Of a stretch of 23,780 nt of DNA, positions 1 to 9,000 are shown piece after piece (the first letter of the stretch is position 1; the number at the start of each line of letters is the position of its first letter). The notes beneath the pieces were generated by a model that worked only from the letters and a program-made list of their open reading frames with translations, ran no database searches and was not told the origin of the DNA. A program made the translations under genes and the position numbers. Where the stretch lies: assembly GCA_035629935.1 (NCBI GenBank), contig DASQLQ010000038.1:1-23780 (forward strand). Direction: 5' to 3'. This DNA comes from DASQLQ01 sp035629935 (GTDB taxonomy: Bacteria; Actinomycetota; CADDZG01; WHSQ01).

Positions 1-3000
1 GTCTTTATTGAACGCTGCGGCAGCGAGCGCTATGGGCATCCATTCCGATGAAACGACGTCGACGTGCTCCGACCCGACGAGTGCAGCCTCGAGCGCGCTA
101 GACCAATCGCCTTGGGCCAGCGCTACACGCCCCCGATCCAGTGTGATCTGCGCCACGGTCCAAGGGTCTTCCATGTCCCCCTGCTCGACACGATCGAGAA
201 ACTCGCCGGCCAGAGCGTGATCGCCGCGCAGAGCGATCACGGATGCCAGAACGGCCTGGCATTGGACACCCGAAAGCGATCCGTCCAGATGCTCTAACGG
301 GGGTTCGCCGAACATGTCCTCGGCGGTCGTCTGGATCGCATCCCACTTCCCCAGTTGGAAGCCCATCATTTGGGCGTTGACTGCGTGATTGATCTCGAGG
401 TAACGGTTGCCGATCGCCCTGGAGTGCTCCAAACCCTCGAGAGCTATCTCGTAGCCCGATGCGGTGTCGATCTCCAAGATGATCGCGGCGACGTTGATCG
501 CGGCGCGTTCTCTCGCCTCGTCCAACTCGAAACGCTCTGCCACGCTCCGCGCACCCATCAAATAGACGAGGCCCTCGATCGTGTTGTATTCGCGCGAACC
601 GACCACCCCTCGTGTGATCAGCGCATCGACGACGGCGGCGGGATCGTTGACCGCATGTTCGGATCGAAGCGTCCGATCACACCACTCGAGCGCTTCCTTC
701 GGGCGGTCTAGCAGCATGAGAGCTTGGGCCACCAATGCTTTCGCACGCATCGCGTCGCGGAACGAATCGTCTTCCCAATCGAGTGGCTCGGTCAGAACCT
801 CGATCTCGTTCTCGTAGCGGCCAAGGTCCCGGAGAGCCTGGGCGCGAACGACCGCCATGCGGAACAAGGCCACCCGATCGTTCGACTCCCTGGCCCTATC
901 TGCCGCCTCTCCAGCCAGACGATCCGCATCGTCGAACCGCCCCGCCGACAGCGCCATCTCGGCTGCGCGTTGATGAAGCTCTATCTTCCTGGCGTCATCA
1001 GCTAGGTCGGCCGCTTTGATGAGTTGCGTCAATGCTTGTTCGTAGGACCCGAGGGAAGCCGCACGATCGGCAGCGTCCACCAAAGTGTTGAGTGCTTTGT
1101 CGGCGAGTTCCCGAGCCTCGTTTGGGTCGGTGGCGAGTTCGTATGCCGCTTGGTAATGGTTCGAGACGACGCTCGCGAGGTCGATCTCCTGGAGGCCCTC
1201 GAAGTACGTCGCGGCCTTAACTTGCAATGCGAGGCGATTCTTGTGAGCGATCGTCGAGTAGGCGACCTCGCGGATCATGCCCTGAACGAATCCGTATTGA
1301 CCGCGTTCGGGGGACATCGGGTCGACGTCGAGGTACATCAACTCCCTGCGAGAGAGATCCTTCAACAAGGCGGTAAGTTCGATCTCGCCCCGGTCGGCTA
1401 GTGCGGCCAGCGACTGGATCGTGAACGTCTGACCGAGCACGGAAGCCTGCTGGACGATCGCTCGCTCGTCGGGGGCCAGAACATCCAACCGGGCCGCGAT
1501 CAATGCGTGCAGCGAATCGGGCACCTCGATGTCGGCCAGCTCGGCCGCCACTGTGTAGCGACCATCGTGCTCGGCGAGTTGACCGCGATCTACCATCGCC
1601 CTAACCATCTCGACCGCGTACAACGGCACACCCGCAGCCCGCTCGACGATCTTCCCCTTAACGTCGGCCGGGAAGTCCACGACGACGCCGTCGAGCAGTT
1701 GGACCATCGACTCATCCGACAGCGGCTCCAGATGGATCGACGCGAAGTTGCGCTGGCCGACGCCCCAGGTCGGTTTGCGTTCGAGGAAGTCGGGTCGGAA
1801 AAGCGTGATGATGAGGATCGGACCCGAGCGCGTCCACTCGAGCATGTGCTCGATGAATGCGATGGTCCCGTCGTCGGCCCACTGCAGGTCCTGGAAGACC
1901 ATCACGACGGGATCCTCCTCGGCGATGCGCTCGTAAAACGTTCTCCATGCGGGGAACATGGATTCATGAGCCTCTTCCGACGCCGTTTCGAGCCCGATCA
2001 GCGAAGACAGCGCTGCTTCGATCCACGGCCGTTCGGTCGGTTCCAGCCTTATCAAGTCGAGGGCCGCCGAAAGTTTCGACCGATAGACATCGTCGTCCTC
2101 GTCCTCTGCGATCCCCGCTCGCGTCCTAACCATCTCCGCCAGGGCCCAGAAGGTGATCCCGTCGCCGTAGGAGGGACAACGCCCCTGGTGCCAGAAGAAC
2201 TCGTCCTTTAGACCGTCTACGTAACGAGACAGCTCGTCGATCAAGCGTGATTTGCCGACTCCTGCGATCCCGCCGATCGAGACGAGGCGAGGCCGGCCCT
2301 CCATCCGAGTTGCGTGCAACAACTCCTTGAGGGTACGCAGTTCGCCATCGCGGCCCACGAACGGCGCTTCGATCCCGGTCGACTTCTCTCGTCCCTTGAC
2401 ACCGGCTATCACTCTGAGTGCGCGCCACACGGCGACCGGCTCTTCCTTGCCTTTCAGATTGACCTCACCGGAGGGCTCGAACGCGATCGACAACTTGCTG
2501 GCGAGATAGGTCGACTCACCGACCATGACCGCTCCGGGATCGGCGATCGACTGGATACGCGACGCGGTGTTCACCATGTCGCCGATGACCATGCCTTCAC
2601 TTTCGGCCCCGGGATTGACCGCCGCGTGGCCGGTAAGCACACCGGCACGCAGTTTGAGCTCGGGCTCACCGATCTTCTGTCCGATCATCGCAACGGCGTC
2701 AACGACGTCCAACGCGGCGCGCACCGCCCGTTCGGCATCGTCCTCGTGCGCGATCGGGCTCCCCCACGTGGCCATGACCGCGTCGCCGATGAATTTGTTC
2801 ACAGTGCCGCCGTATCGGTTGACGATCTCTTTCGCCTCGTCGAAGTAGTAACCGAGGGTTTCCCTGACTTGCTCGTGATCCCTCGTCTCCGAAAAGGACG
2901 TGAAGCCGACGAGGTCGCAGAACAGAACAGAGACGAGCCTTCGTTCAAGACCTGCAGGCGACGTCTTGTCGGCGGGAGCTTGCGTTGGCCCGGCCGGCCT

Positions 3001-3168
3001 GGCGGCCACGGCACCGGCCTCGAGTGGTGCACCACACTGCCCGCAGAAGCGGTCGCCGGGATCGTTGTTCGTTCCGCACGAGGAGCAGACGACGGCGAGA
3101 GCAGACCCGCAATTCGCGCAGAACTTACGATCGGGCTTGTTGTCATGCCCACAGCTCCCGCACGTCAT
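1..3168 (-). CDS. Class III adenylate/guanylate cyclase with zinc ribbons, AAA-type ATPase and TPR-like region (3' end outside window)
   Basis: The frame is open from the ATG at 3168 to the window edge (1056 codons, no stop), so the C-terminus is missing. Two zinc ribbons open the protein (C3/C6/C17/C20 and C28/C31/C42/C45). A class III cyclase domain follows at about residues 75-240, with metal Asp D85 (VLFCDLVGFT) and D129 (NKFIGDAVMATWG) and transition-state residues N200 and R204 (DMVNTASR). These intact residues, and K125 before FIGD, suggest an active and probably adenylate-type cyclase. Next is a P-loop ATPase with Walker A GGIAGVGKS (299-307) and Walker B VVMVFQD (421-427). From about residue 600 the protein is helical and Ala/Leu-rich, TPR-like. 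The start is set by AGGGAG seven bases upstream. It is a cytoplasmic signalling protein, probably making cyclic nucleotide under control of the ATPase/TPR part. Its ligand is unknown. Confidence 0.93.
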   Translation of the reverse strand, partial: MTCGSCGHDNKPDRKFCANCGSALAVVCSSCGTNNDPGDRFCGQCGAPLEAGAVAARPAGPTQAPADKTSPAGLERRLVSVLFCDLVGFTSFSETRDHEQVRETLGYYFDEAKEIVNRYGGTVNKFIGDAVMATWGSPIAHEDDAERAVRAALDVVDAVAMIGQKIGEPELKLRAGVLTGHAAVNPGAESEGMVIGDMVNTASRIQSIADPGAVMVGESTYLASKLSIAFEPSGEVNLKGKEEPVAVWRALRVIAGVKGREKSTGIEAPFVGRDGELRTLKELLHATRMEGRPRLVSIGGIAGVGKSRLIDELSRYVDGLKDEFFWHQGRCPSYGDGITFWALAEMVRTRAGIAEDEDDDVYRSKLSAALDLIRLEPTERPWIEAALSSLIGLETASEEAHESMFPAWRTFYERIAEEDPVVMVFQDLQWADDGTIAFIEHMLEWTRSGPILIITLFRPDFLERKPTWGVGQRNFASIHLEPLSDESMVQLLDGVVVDFPADVKGKIVERAAGVPLYAVEMVRAMVDRGQLAEHDGRYTVAAELADIEVPDSLHALIAARLDVLAPDERAIVQQASVLGQTFTIQSLAALADRGEIELTALLKDLSRRELMYLDVDPMSPERGQYGFVQGMIREVAYSTIAHKNRLALQVKAATYFEGLQEIDLASVVSNHYQAAYELATDPNEARELADKALNTLVDAADRAASLGSYEQALTQLIKAADLADDARKIELHQRAAEMALSAGRFDDADRLAGEAADRARESNDRVALFRMAVVRAQALRDLGRYENEIEVLTEPLDWEDDSFRDAMRAKALVAQALMLLDRPKEALEWCDRTLRSEHAVNDPAAVVDALITRGVVGSREYNTIEGLVYLMGARSVAERFELDEARERAAINVAAIILEIDTASGYEIALEGLEHSRAIGNRYLEINHAVNAQMMGFQLGKWDAIQTTAEDMFGEPPLEHLDGSLSGVQCQAVLASVIALRGDHALAGEFLDRVEQGDMEDPWTVAQITLDRGRVALAQGDWSSALEAALVGSEHVDVVSSEWMPIALAAAAFNKD

Positions 3169-3247
3169 CCGTGAGCTCCCCTTTTTGGATTCGGGCCGTT
3201 CGTCAAGTATCGAGTAAATAGCGTGACGATTGAAGGTGCTTCGCCGG

Positions 3248-3715
3248 CTATAGCCAGCGGCGAACTCGGGCCTTATAGCCCAGATACTCCTCTCCGAAGC
3301 GTTTCGTCAGGTAGCGCTCCTCCCTGGCGATCACCGCTCGATCGACGACGATCACCACGAATACCAGAACCAGCAAGGCCCAGGTGATGCTCGACCACAG
3401 AGCGGCCCCTGCATAGATGAGCGTGAACCCGAGATAGATCGGATTGCGGGTGAAGCGATAGGGCCCCGAAAAGACAAGAGCGGTCGTCGGCTGATGCGGG
3501 GGCAGGTTCGTGCCCGCCCGGATGAAGAGCAGCGCGCTCGGAACGACCAAAGCGAAGCCGAGCAGCAGCAAGGTGATGCCGATCACGAGGTCGAGCGGTT
3601 CGTCGAGGCCCGGCAACGGGGTCATCGCCTGCATCAACCAACCGACGAGGAACCCACCCAGATAGATGATCGGAGGAGGTACCCGAACGCCGGCATTCGC
3701 TTCGTGCTCAGCCAT
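3248..3715 (-). CDS. Isoprenylcysteine carboxyl methyltransferase-like (ICMT/PEMT family) membrane protein
   Basis: This 155-residue protein has hydrophobic segments near residues 16-34, 41-65 and 100-125. It carries the family hallmark GPYRFTRNPIYLG (about 84-96) and the C-terminal REERYLTKRFGEEYLGY block that forms the SAM and substrate site in ICMT-like enzymes. Members methylate small lipophilic or thiol substrates at the membrane. Bacterial members are mostly uncharacterised and the substrate cannot be read here. It lies 79 bases upstream of the cyclase gene on the same strand, so co-transcription is possible but not shown. It is divergent from the DUF1761 gene across a gap of about 90 bases. 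Confidence 0.88.
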   Translation of the reverse strand: MAEHEANAGVRVPPPIIYLGGFLVGWLMQAMTPLPGLDEPLDLVIGITLLLLGFALVVPSALLFIRAGTNLPPHQPTTALVFSGPYRFTRNPIYLGFTLIYAGAALWSSITWALLVLVFVVIVVDRAVIAREERYLTKRFGEEYLGYKARVRRWL

Positions 3716-3806
3716 AGATCGAAGTTACCAATCCTCGCCCGCACATCCGACCCCCGGACGGTGGGTCCTTGTACCTTCAACAGAACGGAGAACGAAAGGG
3801 GCTGAC

Positions 3807-4217
3807 ATGGGAGAACTCGAGCTCAACTGGTTGGCGATCATCGCCGCGACCGTGGCGCACCAAGCTCTCGGCGCACTTTGGTACGGGGTGATCTTCCGCA
3901 ACACCTGGTTGCGAGCGATGGGCAAGACTCCCGAAGAGATCCAGGGTGAAGGCGGCGCCGGCGGCGAGATGGCCTTCGGAGCCCTCGCTTCGCTCGTGAG
4001 CGTGTTCACTCTCGCCTTGTTCATGAGCTGGATCGGTGAGTGGACCGTGTCGAGCGGGATCTGCTCCGGAGCCGCCGCGGGCATCGGGTTCGTGGCCGCC
4101 TCCCACTTCATGAACGGCCTCTACGAGCAAAAGAAACCGGTCATCACTTGGCTGTTCGGCGCTTATTACACCTTGGGGCTGATGATCGCCGGGGCGATCC
4201 TGGGGGCCCTGCACTAA
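3807..4217 (+). CDS. DUF1761 family membrane protein
   Basis: This 136-residue protein has four predicted membrane segments (about residues 7-25, 52-74, 82-102 and 112-134). The N-terminal pattern NWLAIIAATVAHQALGALWY followed by a WLRAMGKTPEEI loop is typical of DUF1761, a small family of unknown function. An in-frame ATG at 3666 exists, but the start at 3807 is preferred. It is preceded by AAAGGGG, and the extra 47 residues would read back through the divergent promoter region into the ICMT-like gene. The gene ends seven bases before a strong hairpin terminator. Confidence 0.85.
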   Translation: MGELELNWLAIIAATVAHQALGALWYGVIFRNTWLRAMGKTPEEIQGEGGAGGEMAFGALASLVSVFTLALFMSWIGEWTVSSGICSGAAAGIGFVAASHFMNGLYEQKKPVITWLFGAYYTLGLMIAGAILGALH

Positions 4218-4223
4218 AACAGA

Positions 4224-4252
4224 AAGCGGCCCCCGGGGGGCGGGGGCCGCTT
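4224..4252. terminator. Bidirectional rho-independent-type terminator
   Basis: A perfect 12-bp inverted repeat (AAGCGGCCCCCG / CGGGGGCCGCTT) encloses a five-base G loop. It lies between the convergent ends of the DUF1761 gene (4217, plus) and the sigma-factor operon (4275, minus). T-rich bases follow the stem in both directions, which suits termination of both transcripts. Confidence 0.85.
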
Positions 4253-4274
4253 CTGAACTTTTCCGCCAGTTTCT

Positions 4275-5108
4275 CTACTTGTCTTTGTCGTCCTTCTCAA
4301 CGTCGGACTTGCCGTGCTCCCCGGCGGACTTGCCGCGGACCTTCGACTCTTCGTCCTCGTCAGTCTCGTCGTCCTCGTCGTCCTCGTCAGCCTCATCGTC
4401 GGAGTCGGACTTGGCCTTCGCTTCGTCGGCCTTGCCGTGGTCCTCATCGGACTTGCCGCGGTCCTTCGTTGAATCCTCTTTGGCCTCTTTGTCATCCCGG
4501 TCACACGGGTCCTCGGCGCCGGCATCGTCGTTCTGGCTGTTGGCACGAGCCGCTGCGGCAACCGCTTGTCCGAACTCGCAACCTCTCTCGTCGCTCCCGT
4601 CGATGACAGCGTGGACGTCGTCGGAAACCGACTTGCCTCCGTTGTCCTTGGCGTCCTTCTCGACGTCGGTGGCGTCGGCTTTCTTTGCCTTGGCCTCGGC
4701 CTTGGCCTCGGCCGACTTGCCGTGATCCTCGGTCGTCTGGTTCGGCAACTCGACGCCCAGGACGCTCTCGAACGCCTTCTCCGAAGCGGTGCCGGGCAGG
4801 TCCACGCCCGCATAGGCAAGACCCATGGTGCCCATGACGAGGGCCGTGGCCCCCGCCGCCGTCTTGAGTGCAAAAGCTCTAGTTCTGTCCACGACTTTCC
4901 TCCAGATCTCGGATGGCCCGGACGCTTCCTGCTCCGGCGTCGAGGCCGCTGCCACCATCGCGGCCAGGTGAGCGGCTTCCGTTGCCTCGTCCGGGCCCCG
5001 GACCAACGACCTACGGGCGGTCGCCAGGAACGCGGCCAGCTCGTCGTCGGTCCGCCGGCCGGAATCGGTCAGCGGTTGCTCGCTCTGTTGCTGCCGGATA
5101 TGTCTCAT
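4275..5108 (-). CDS. Single-TM, acidic-tailed protein coupled to the ECF sigma factor; putative anti-sigma/surface sensor
   Basis: This 277-residue protein starts in an ATGA overlap with the sigma factor stop. Residues 1-75 are a short soluble part containing DDELAAFLATARRSL and HLAAMVAAA, resembling the helical cytoplasmic part of proteins found next to actinobacterial ECF sigma factors. One membrane segment spans about 79-103. The remaining roughly 170 residues, predicted outside, are Asp/Glu/Lys-rich with an almost purely acidic run at 233-255. Six (H/R/G)GK(S/A) motifs occur, at about 129-132, 157-160, 217-220, 224-227, 258-261 and 265-268. A Cys-bearing block CEFGQAVAAAARAN lies at 177-190. 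The anti-sigma role is inferred from gene order and topology; no HCC zinc motif is seen. The tail could bind cations or cell-wall material. No enzyme signature is present. Confidence 0.8.
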   Translation of the reverse strand: MRHIRQQQSEQPLTDSGRRTDDELAAFLATARRSLVRGPDEATEAAHLAAMVAAASTPEQEASGPSEIWRKVVDRTRAFALKTAAGATALVMGTMGLAYAGVDLPGTASEKAFESVLGVELPNQTTEDHGKSAEAKAEAKAKKADATDVEKDAKDNGGKSVSDDVHAVIDGSDERGCEFGQAVAAAARANSQNDDAGAEDPCDRDDKEAKEDSTKDRGKSDEDHGKADEAKAKSDSDDEADEDDEDDETDEDEESKVRGKSAGEHGKSDVEKDDKDK

Positions 5109-5683
5109 CTACTGGGTGTCATCGCCGCCGGAGGCGTCAGCGTTACGGGCTGATCCCACGTGATCTTGCGGCGCAGGCTGGCGAGGCCCCGGTGCTGAAG
5201 AGCCCTCACGGCCCCCGGCCTCTTGCCAACGATCTTGGCCACCTCGTCCACACTCAGATCGCCGATCAGGCGCAGCAGGATCACTGTCTGCTGGTCGGAT
5301 GAGAGCGTTCCGATCAGCTCCTGGACGAGCTCGGCCTCGAGTCGATCGAGGACCTCGAGCTCGATATCCCCCAGGGACAGAGCATCGGCGGAATCGAGCG
5401 GGGTCTCGACCGGACGCCGGCTGCGGTTCCGCCAATGGTCGACCAGCCGGTGGTGAGCGATCGTGAGGACCCAGGACCGGAAGTCGCGTTCGTCGCCCTC
5501 GAAGCCCGAGAGCGACCGGACCACGTTGAGAAAGACGTCCCCGACCAGGTCCTCGGGATCCCGGGCGTTCCGGCCTCGGAAGTAGCCGAGGACGATGGGG
5601 GCCAGGGAGCGATAGATCTGTTCCCACGCCTCGGAGTTTCCTGCCCGGGCTTTTTTCAGAAGGTGATCGAACTCCGCATCCAC
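5105..5683 (-). CDS. ECF-type (sigma-70 family) RNA polymerase sigma factor
   Basis: This 192-residue protein has only regions 2 and 4, as in group IV sigma factors. Region 2 covers about residues 20-90 (DPEDLVGDVFLNVVRSL, then FRSWVLTIAHHRLVDHWR). Region 4 covers about 121-175 (LSSDQQTVILLRLIGDLSVDEVAKIVG, then a helix-turn-helix ending RGLASLRR). The start is the GTG at 5683; the frame upstream offers no better codon. No clear ribosome site is visible there, so a leaderless or weakly initiated transcript is possible. The stop overlaps the start of the single-TM partner by four bases, which suggests the two products are made together and act as sigma and regulator. Target promoters are unknown. 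Confidence 0.95.
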   Translation of the reverse strand: MDAEFDHLLKKARAGNSEAWEQIYRSLAPIVLGYFRGRNARDPEDLVGDVFLNVVRSLSGFEGDERDFRSWVLTIAHHRLVDHWRNRSRRPVETPLDSADALSLGDIELEVLDRLEAELVQELIGTLSSDQQTVILLRLIGDLSVDEVAKIVGKRPGAVRALQHRGLASLRRKITWDQPVTLTPPAAMTPSR

Positions 5684-5715
5684 ATACGAAAAACGGATGA
5701 AAAGGGATGGTGTTA

Positions 5716-5749
5716 CGCCCTAGGGCGGGTTTTGTGGGCTAAGCCCGCC
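5716..5749. promoter_or_regulatory. Overlapping palindromes between the small membrane gene and the sigma gene
   Basis: A perfect 12-bp palindrome CGCCCTAGGGCG (5716-5727) overlaps the left arm of a second inverted repeat (GGCGGG 5724-5729 / CCCGCC 5744-5749). The second repeat includes the stop codon of the gene at 5739-6068. The site lies 33 bases upstream of the sigma start. It may end the upstream transcript or be an operator or promoter element. No long T-run follows, so termination is uncertain. Confidence 0.4.
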
Positions 5750-6068
5750 AGCCCAGGAGCCTCTCGCCGATCGTCACGACAACGACCCAGTAGAAGAAGC
5801 TCGCCAGCGGCAACAGGATGATGAGGCGAGGGTTCCTGTTCCACATGCGGATCGCGATCCACAGCAGCACGAACCATCCGATGCCAAGGATGACGATCCC
5901 GTACAGCGGCGCAACGAGACCGGCCGCAGCGAAAAAGATGACCCCAACGACGAGGTTGATCACGAACCCGATACTGGCGACGATGTGCCCGAGCCGATCC
6001 GACTCTTTTGATGTCGTAGGTGCACTCTCGGGTGTGGCCGAGTTAGCCCAAAACAGCAGGAGGTTCAT
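5739..6068 (-). CDS. Small three-TM membrane protein of unknown function
   Basis: This 109-residue protein is unrecognised. The start is the ATG at 6068, which overlaps the helicase stop as ATGA and has AAGGAG eight bases upstream. A longer in-frame version starting at 6125 lies inside the helicase gene and lacks this support. After a Ser/Thr-rich stretch of about 25 residues come three hydrophobic segments: about 29-50 (HIVASIGFVINLVVGVIFF), 55-73 (LYGIVILGIGWFVLLWIAI) and 80-100. There are no catalytic motifs. Coupling to a DNA end-processing enzyme may be only transcriptional; nothing in the sequence links it to repair. Confidence 0.75.
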   Translation of the reverse strand: MNLLLFWANSATPESAPTTSKESDRLGHIVASIGFVINLVVGVIFFAAAGLVAPLYGIVILGIGWFVLLWIAIRMWNRNPRLIILLPLASFFYWVVVVTIGERLLGWRA

Positions 6069-9000
6069 GCCGGAAGCTCCTTCCCCTCGGACCACAGCGG
6101 GCAGATCGGCTTGAACTTGCACCACTGGCAGTCGGCTTCGGGATTCGGGCGGAAGTCTTCTGCAAGCACACCCTCCATCAAACCCGGCAAGCGTTCAAGG
6201 GCTTCCTCGGCCTGCTCGGGGTTCTGCGTTCGCTCGGCGACCTTGCCCCGGCTGATCGGGAGCTTCGGGTAGAGCAGTCGCATCAACTTGGGCTCGCCGA
6301 GAGCCGAGATCTCGGGATCGTGCTTGGCGGCGAGGTAATAGATGGCGAGCTGCAGCGAACGCTTGGCCTCGTCGTAGTACATCGCGCTGGACGAGGTCTT
6401 GTAATCGGAGATGACCACGTTGTTCGTTCCGATCACGTCGACACGATCGATGCGGCCGGTGATGCGGTGCCCGTCGAGCTCGACCTTGAAACCCCGCTCG
6501 GCGAGAGCGGCTTGCCCCGGCTTCAGGTAGGTGCCGTAACGCTCGATCATCTTCTGTCCGTCCCGGTGGAACTGGCGGGCGATCGCTTTGTTCGGGAATT
6601 CCTTGCGGATCCCGTCGAACAAGACTTCGTAGCGGTCGTATGCCGCCTTCGGCTCGACCGGCAACGTGCCGTCCTCGAGCTCCTCGAACACCTTGTGGAT
6701 CACGGAGCCGAACGCCATGTTGTGGCTCGACTCGGGATCGAGCCCGAGGACCACCGAGTACAGGTACTGCAACCCGCAGTTGTCGTAGGTCGAGATGCGC
6801 GAGTAACTGGTGCGGAGCTTGTCGAGCGGCAGGTCGTCGTCCTTATCCGCTTGCTGCACGCGGATCGGAACCTCGCCCGGCGTCCAGTCCCAGCGCCACC
6901 ACCATTCCTGAGGCTGTGCGGAAGAACAGGTCGGATCGGACTCGCAGATCTGGGCGATACCTGCCAGAGCAGCGACGCGCTCGGCCGAAGGAGCCTCGGT
7001 ATCGGAGAGGACGCGGCGGTAGCGGGCGGCGGCTTCGGCATAAGTGAGCGGCGGCAGATCGAGAACCGGGGCGATCTCGGGGATCTCGCCGTTGAGCTCT
7101 TCGATGAATCGACTCGGTTCGCCGCGACGTGACGGGCCGGGCGATGTCGTGACGATGCAGCGCTTCGATGCCCTCGTCACCGCGACGTAGAACACCCGTC
7201 TGTCTTCAGCTTCGTTCTTGCGGAACCGAGCGACGGGATCGACCTCATCGAGGAAATAAGGGTCGAAGAGCCCGGTCGCACGGCGGCCTTTGGGGATCTG
7301 GCCGTCGATCACGCCGGCAACCGCGACGATCGCCCACTCCTTGCCCTTCGCACCGTGGAACGAGACGACGTTGATGCCGCCCCCGGCACGCTCCGGTGGC
7401 AACCACGGATCGGAACCGAAGTCGGCCCGCCCGATCGCTTCGAGATAGTCGGCGAACGTACCGGTCCCCCGCCGCCGCTCGACGAATCGACCGAGGGCCC
7501 GGGAGAAAGCGACCAACGCATCGAGATCGCGGTGAGCCGGGTCGTCGAGACCGCGGCGTGCCTTGGCCTGGAGGTCGGCACAGAGATGCGAGCGGTCCCA
7601 CACAACCCAGAACGCCTCGTCGGCCGGGGCGTTCTCCTTCGTGCGGAGGATGTCGCGCAACTCCAACAGCTCGGCGATCTTCTCCGTCGCATTCGCGTCG
7701 CCGTTCACCGCCGGTTTGTCCTCGAGCGTCTCGGCCAGGGTCTTGCCCGACAGGCGAGCGATCCGTTCGAGCTCGCGAACAGTTGCATCCTCGAGATCGA
7801 TGAGCGGGGAACGCAGGAGGTTGACGAGCTTCTCGGGCTCGGGTTCCTCTGCGAATGCATACTGCGCGAGGTCGGCGAACGCGCGCACGATCGGCTCGCG
7901 CCCCAAGGGCCGGTCCGGCGCGGTGATCGAGAACGGGACCTCGAGCGACGTGAGCGCCCGCTCGAGCGGCGGGAGCATCGAGCGCGGCGACGTCAGCAGG
8001 ATCGCCATGTCTTCATAGCGAACGTGGTCCTGCAGATGAGCCAGGCGTAGCTCGCGAGCGATCGCCTCGACCTCGGACGCGAGGCTTGAGAACCTGCGCA
8101 CCTCGAGCTCGGAGTCACCGGCGAACTCGGTCGGCCGGTGCGTGCGATCGCCGTTGCGCGAGATCATCCGGATGGTCTTGTCGCCGTGGTCCGCGCCCAA
8201 CCGATAGGACGTCTTGAGCATCAGGGTCTCGTGGGCCCCGAACTCCTTTGCGAAGTCCTCGATCCAGTCCGGGTCGGCGCCGCGGAAAGTCTCGATCGCC
8301 GAGTCTGGGTCACCGGCGAGCACCAAGGAACGTCCCGGCCCGCCGCCGGAGTCGAATCCGGCAAGGAAATGCAGGAGCCGTTGCTGCACGAGCGCAAGCT
8401 CTTGCCCGTCGTCGACCAGGATGTGACGGAACCGCTGGTGCAGTGCGGCCCGCACGTCGTCGTGGTTGGCGACCAGATCAGCGGCATCACCCAAGAGGGT
8501 CGGGTAATCCACCCGGGACCGGGAACGGAGACGCACGCGGTGAGCCTTGAAGAACCGGACGATGTCGGCCCAGGCGGGCCGGACGGCGGCGAGTGCCTCG
8601 AGTTGCGTGTCGTCGAGCAAGCGTTGTTCGGCCCGGATGCAGAAGTCCACGACCTCGTCGACGAACCCGCGGTTCTTCAGAAGGTGCCGGTGGTGCGGCC
8701 AGTCCACTTCCTTCTCGTCGCCCAGTGCATCCCGAACATCCCCCCACTGCTCGGGCGAAGTGAGTAGCACCGGGGGCTCGGGGTATGCGAGCCGGTCGTA
8801 GTGACGGCTGACCAGGTGGTGCGCGAGCCCGTGCCACGTGTAGACGGGGACTTCGATCAGCGCGTCGAGGTCCTCGTCGAAGAGAAGTCGCCGGGTGAGC
8901 CGGTCCTGGAGGCCCATCTTCTGGGTGCGGTTCGGCACCAGGAACAGGATCCGGTCGGCCGTGCAATCGCCGGACCCGCGGGCCCGCTCGCAAGCCAGGC

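Noticed and set aside
2314..3174. Plus-strand open frame of 286 codons, and another at 1507-2211
   Set aside because: Both are antisense to the cyclase gene, whose translation shows clear catalytic motifs. The plus-strand products show no family motif.
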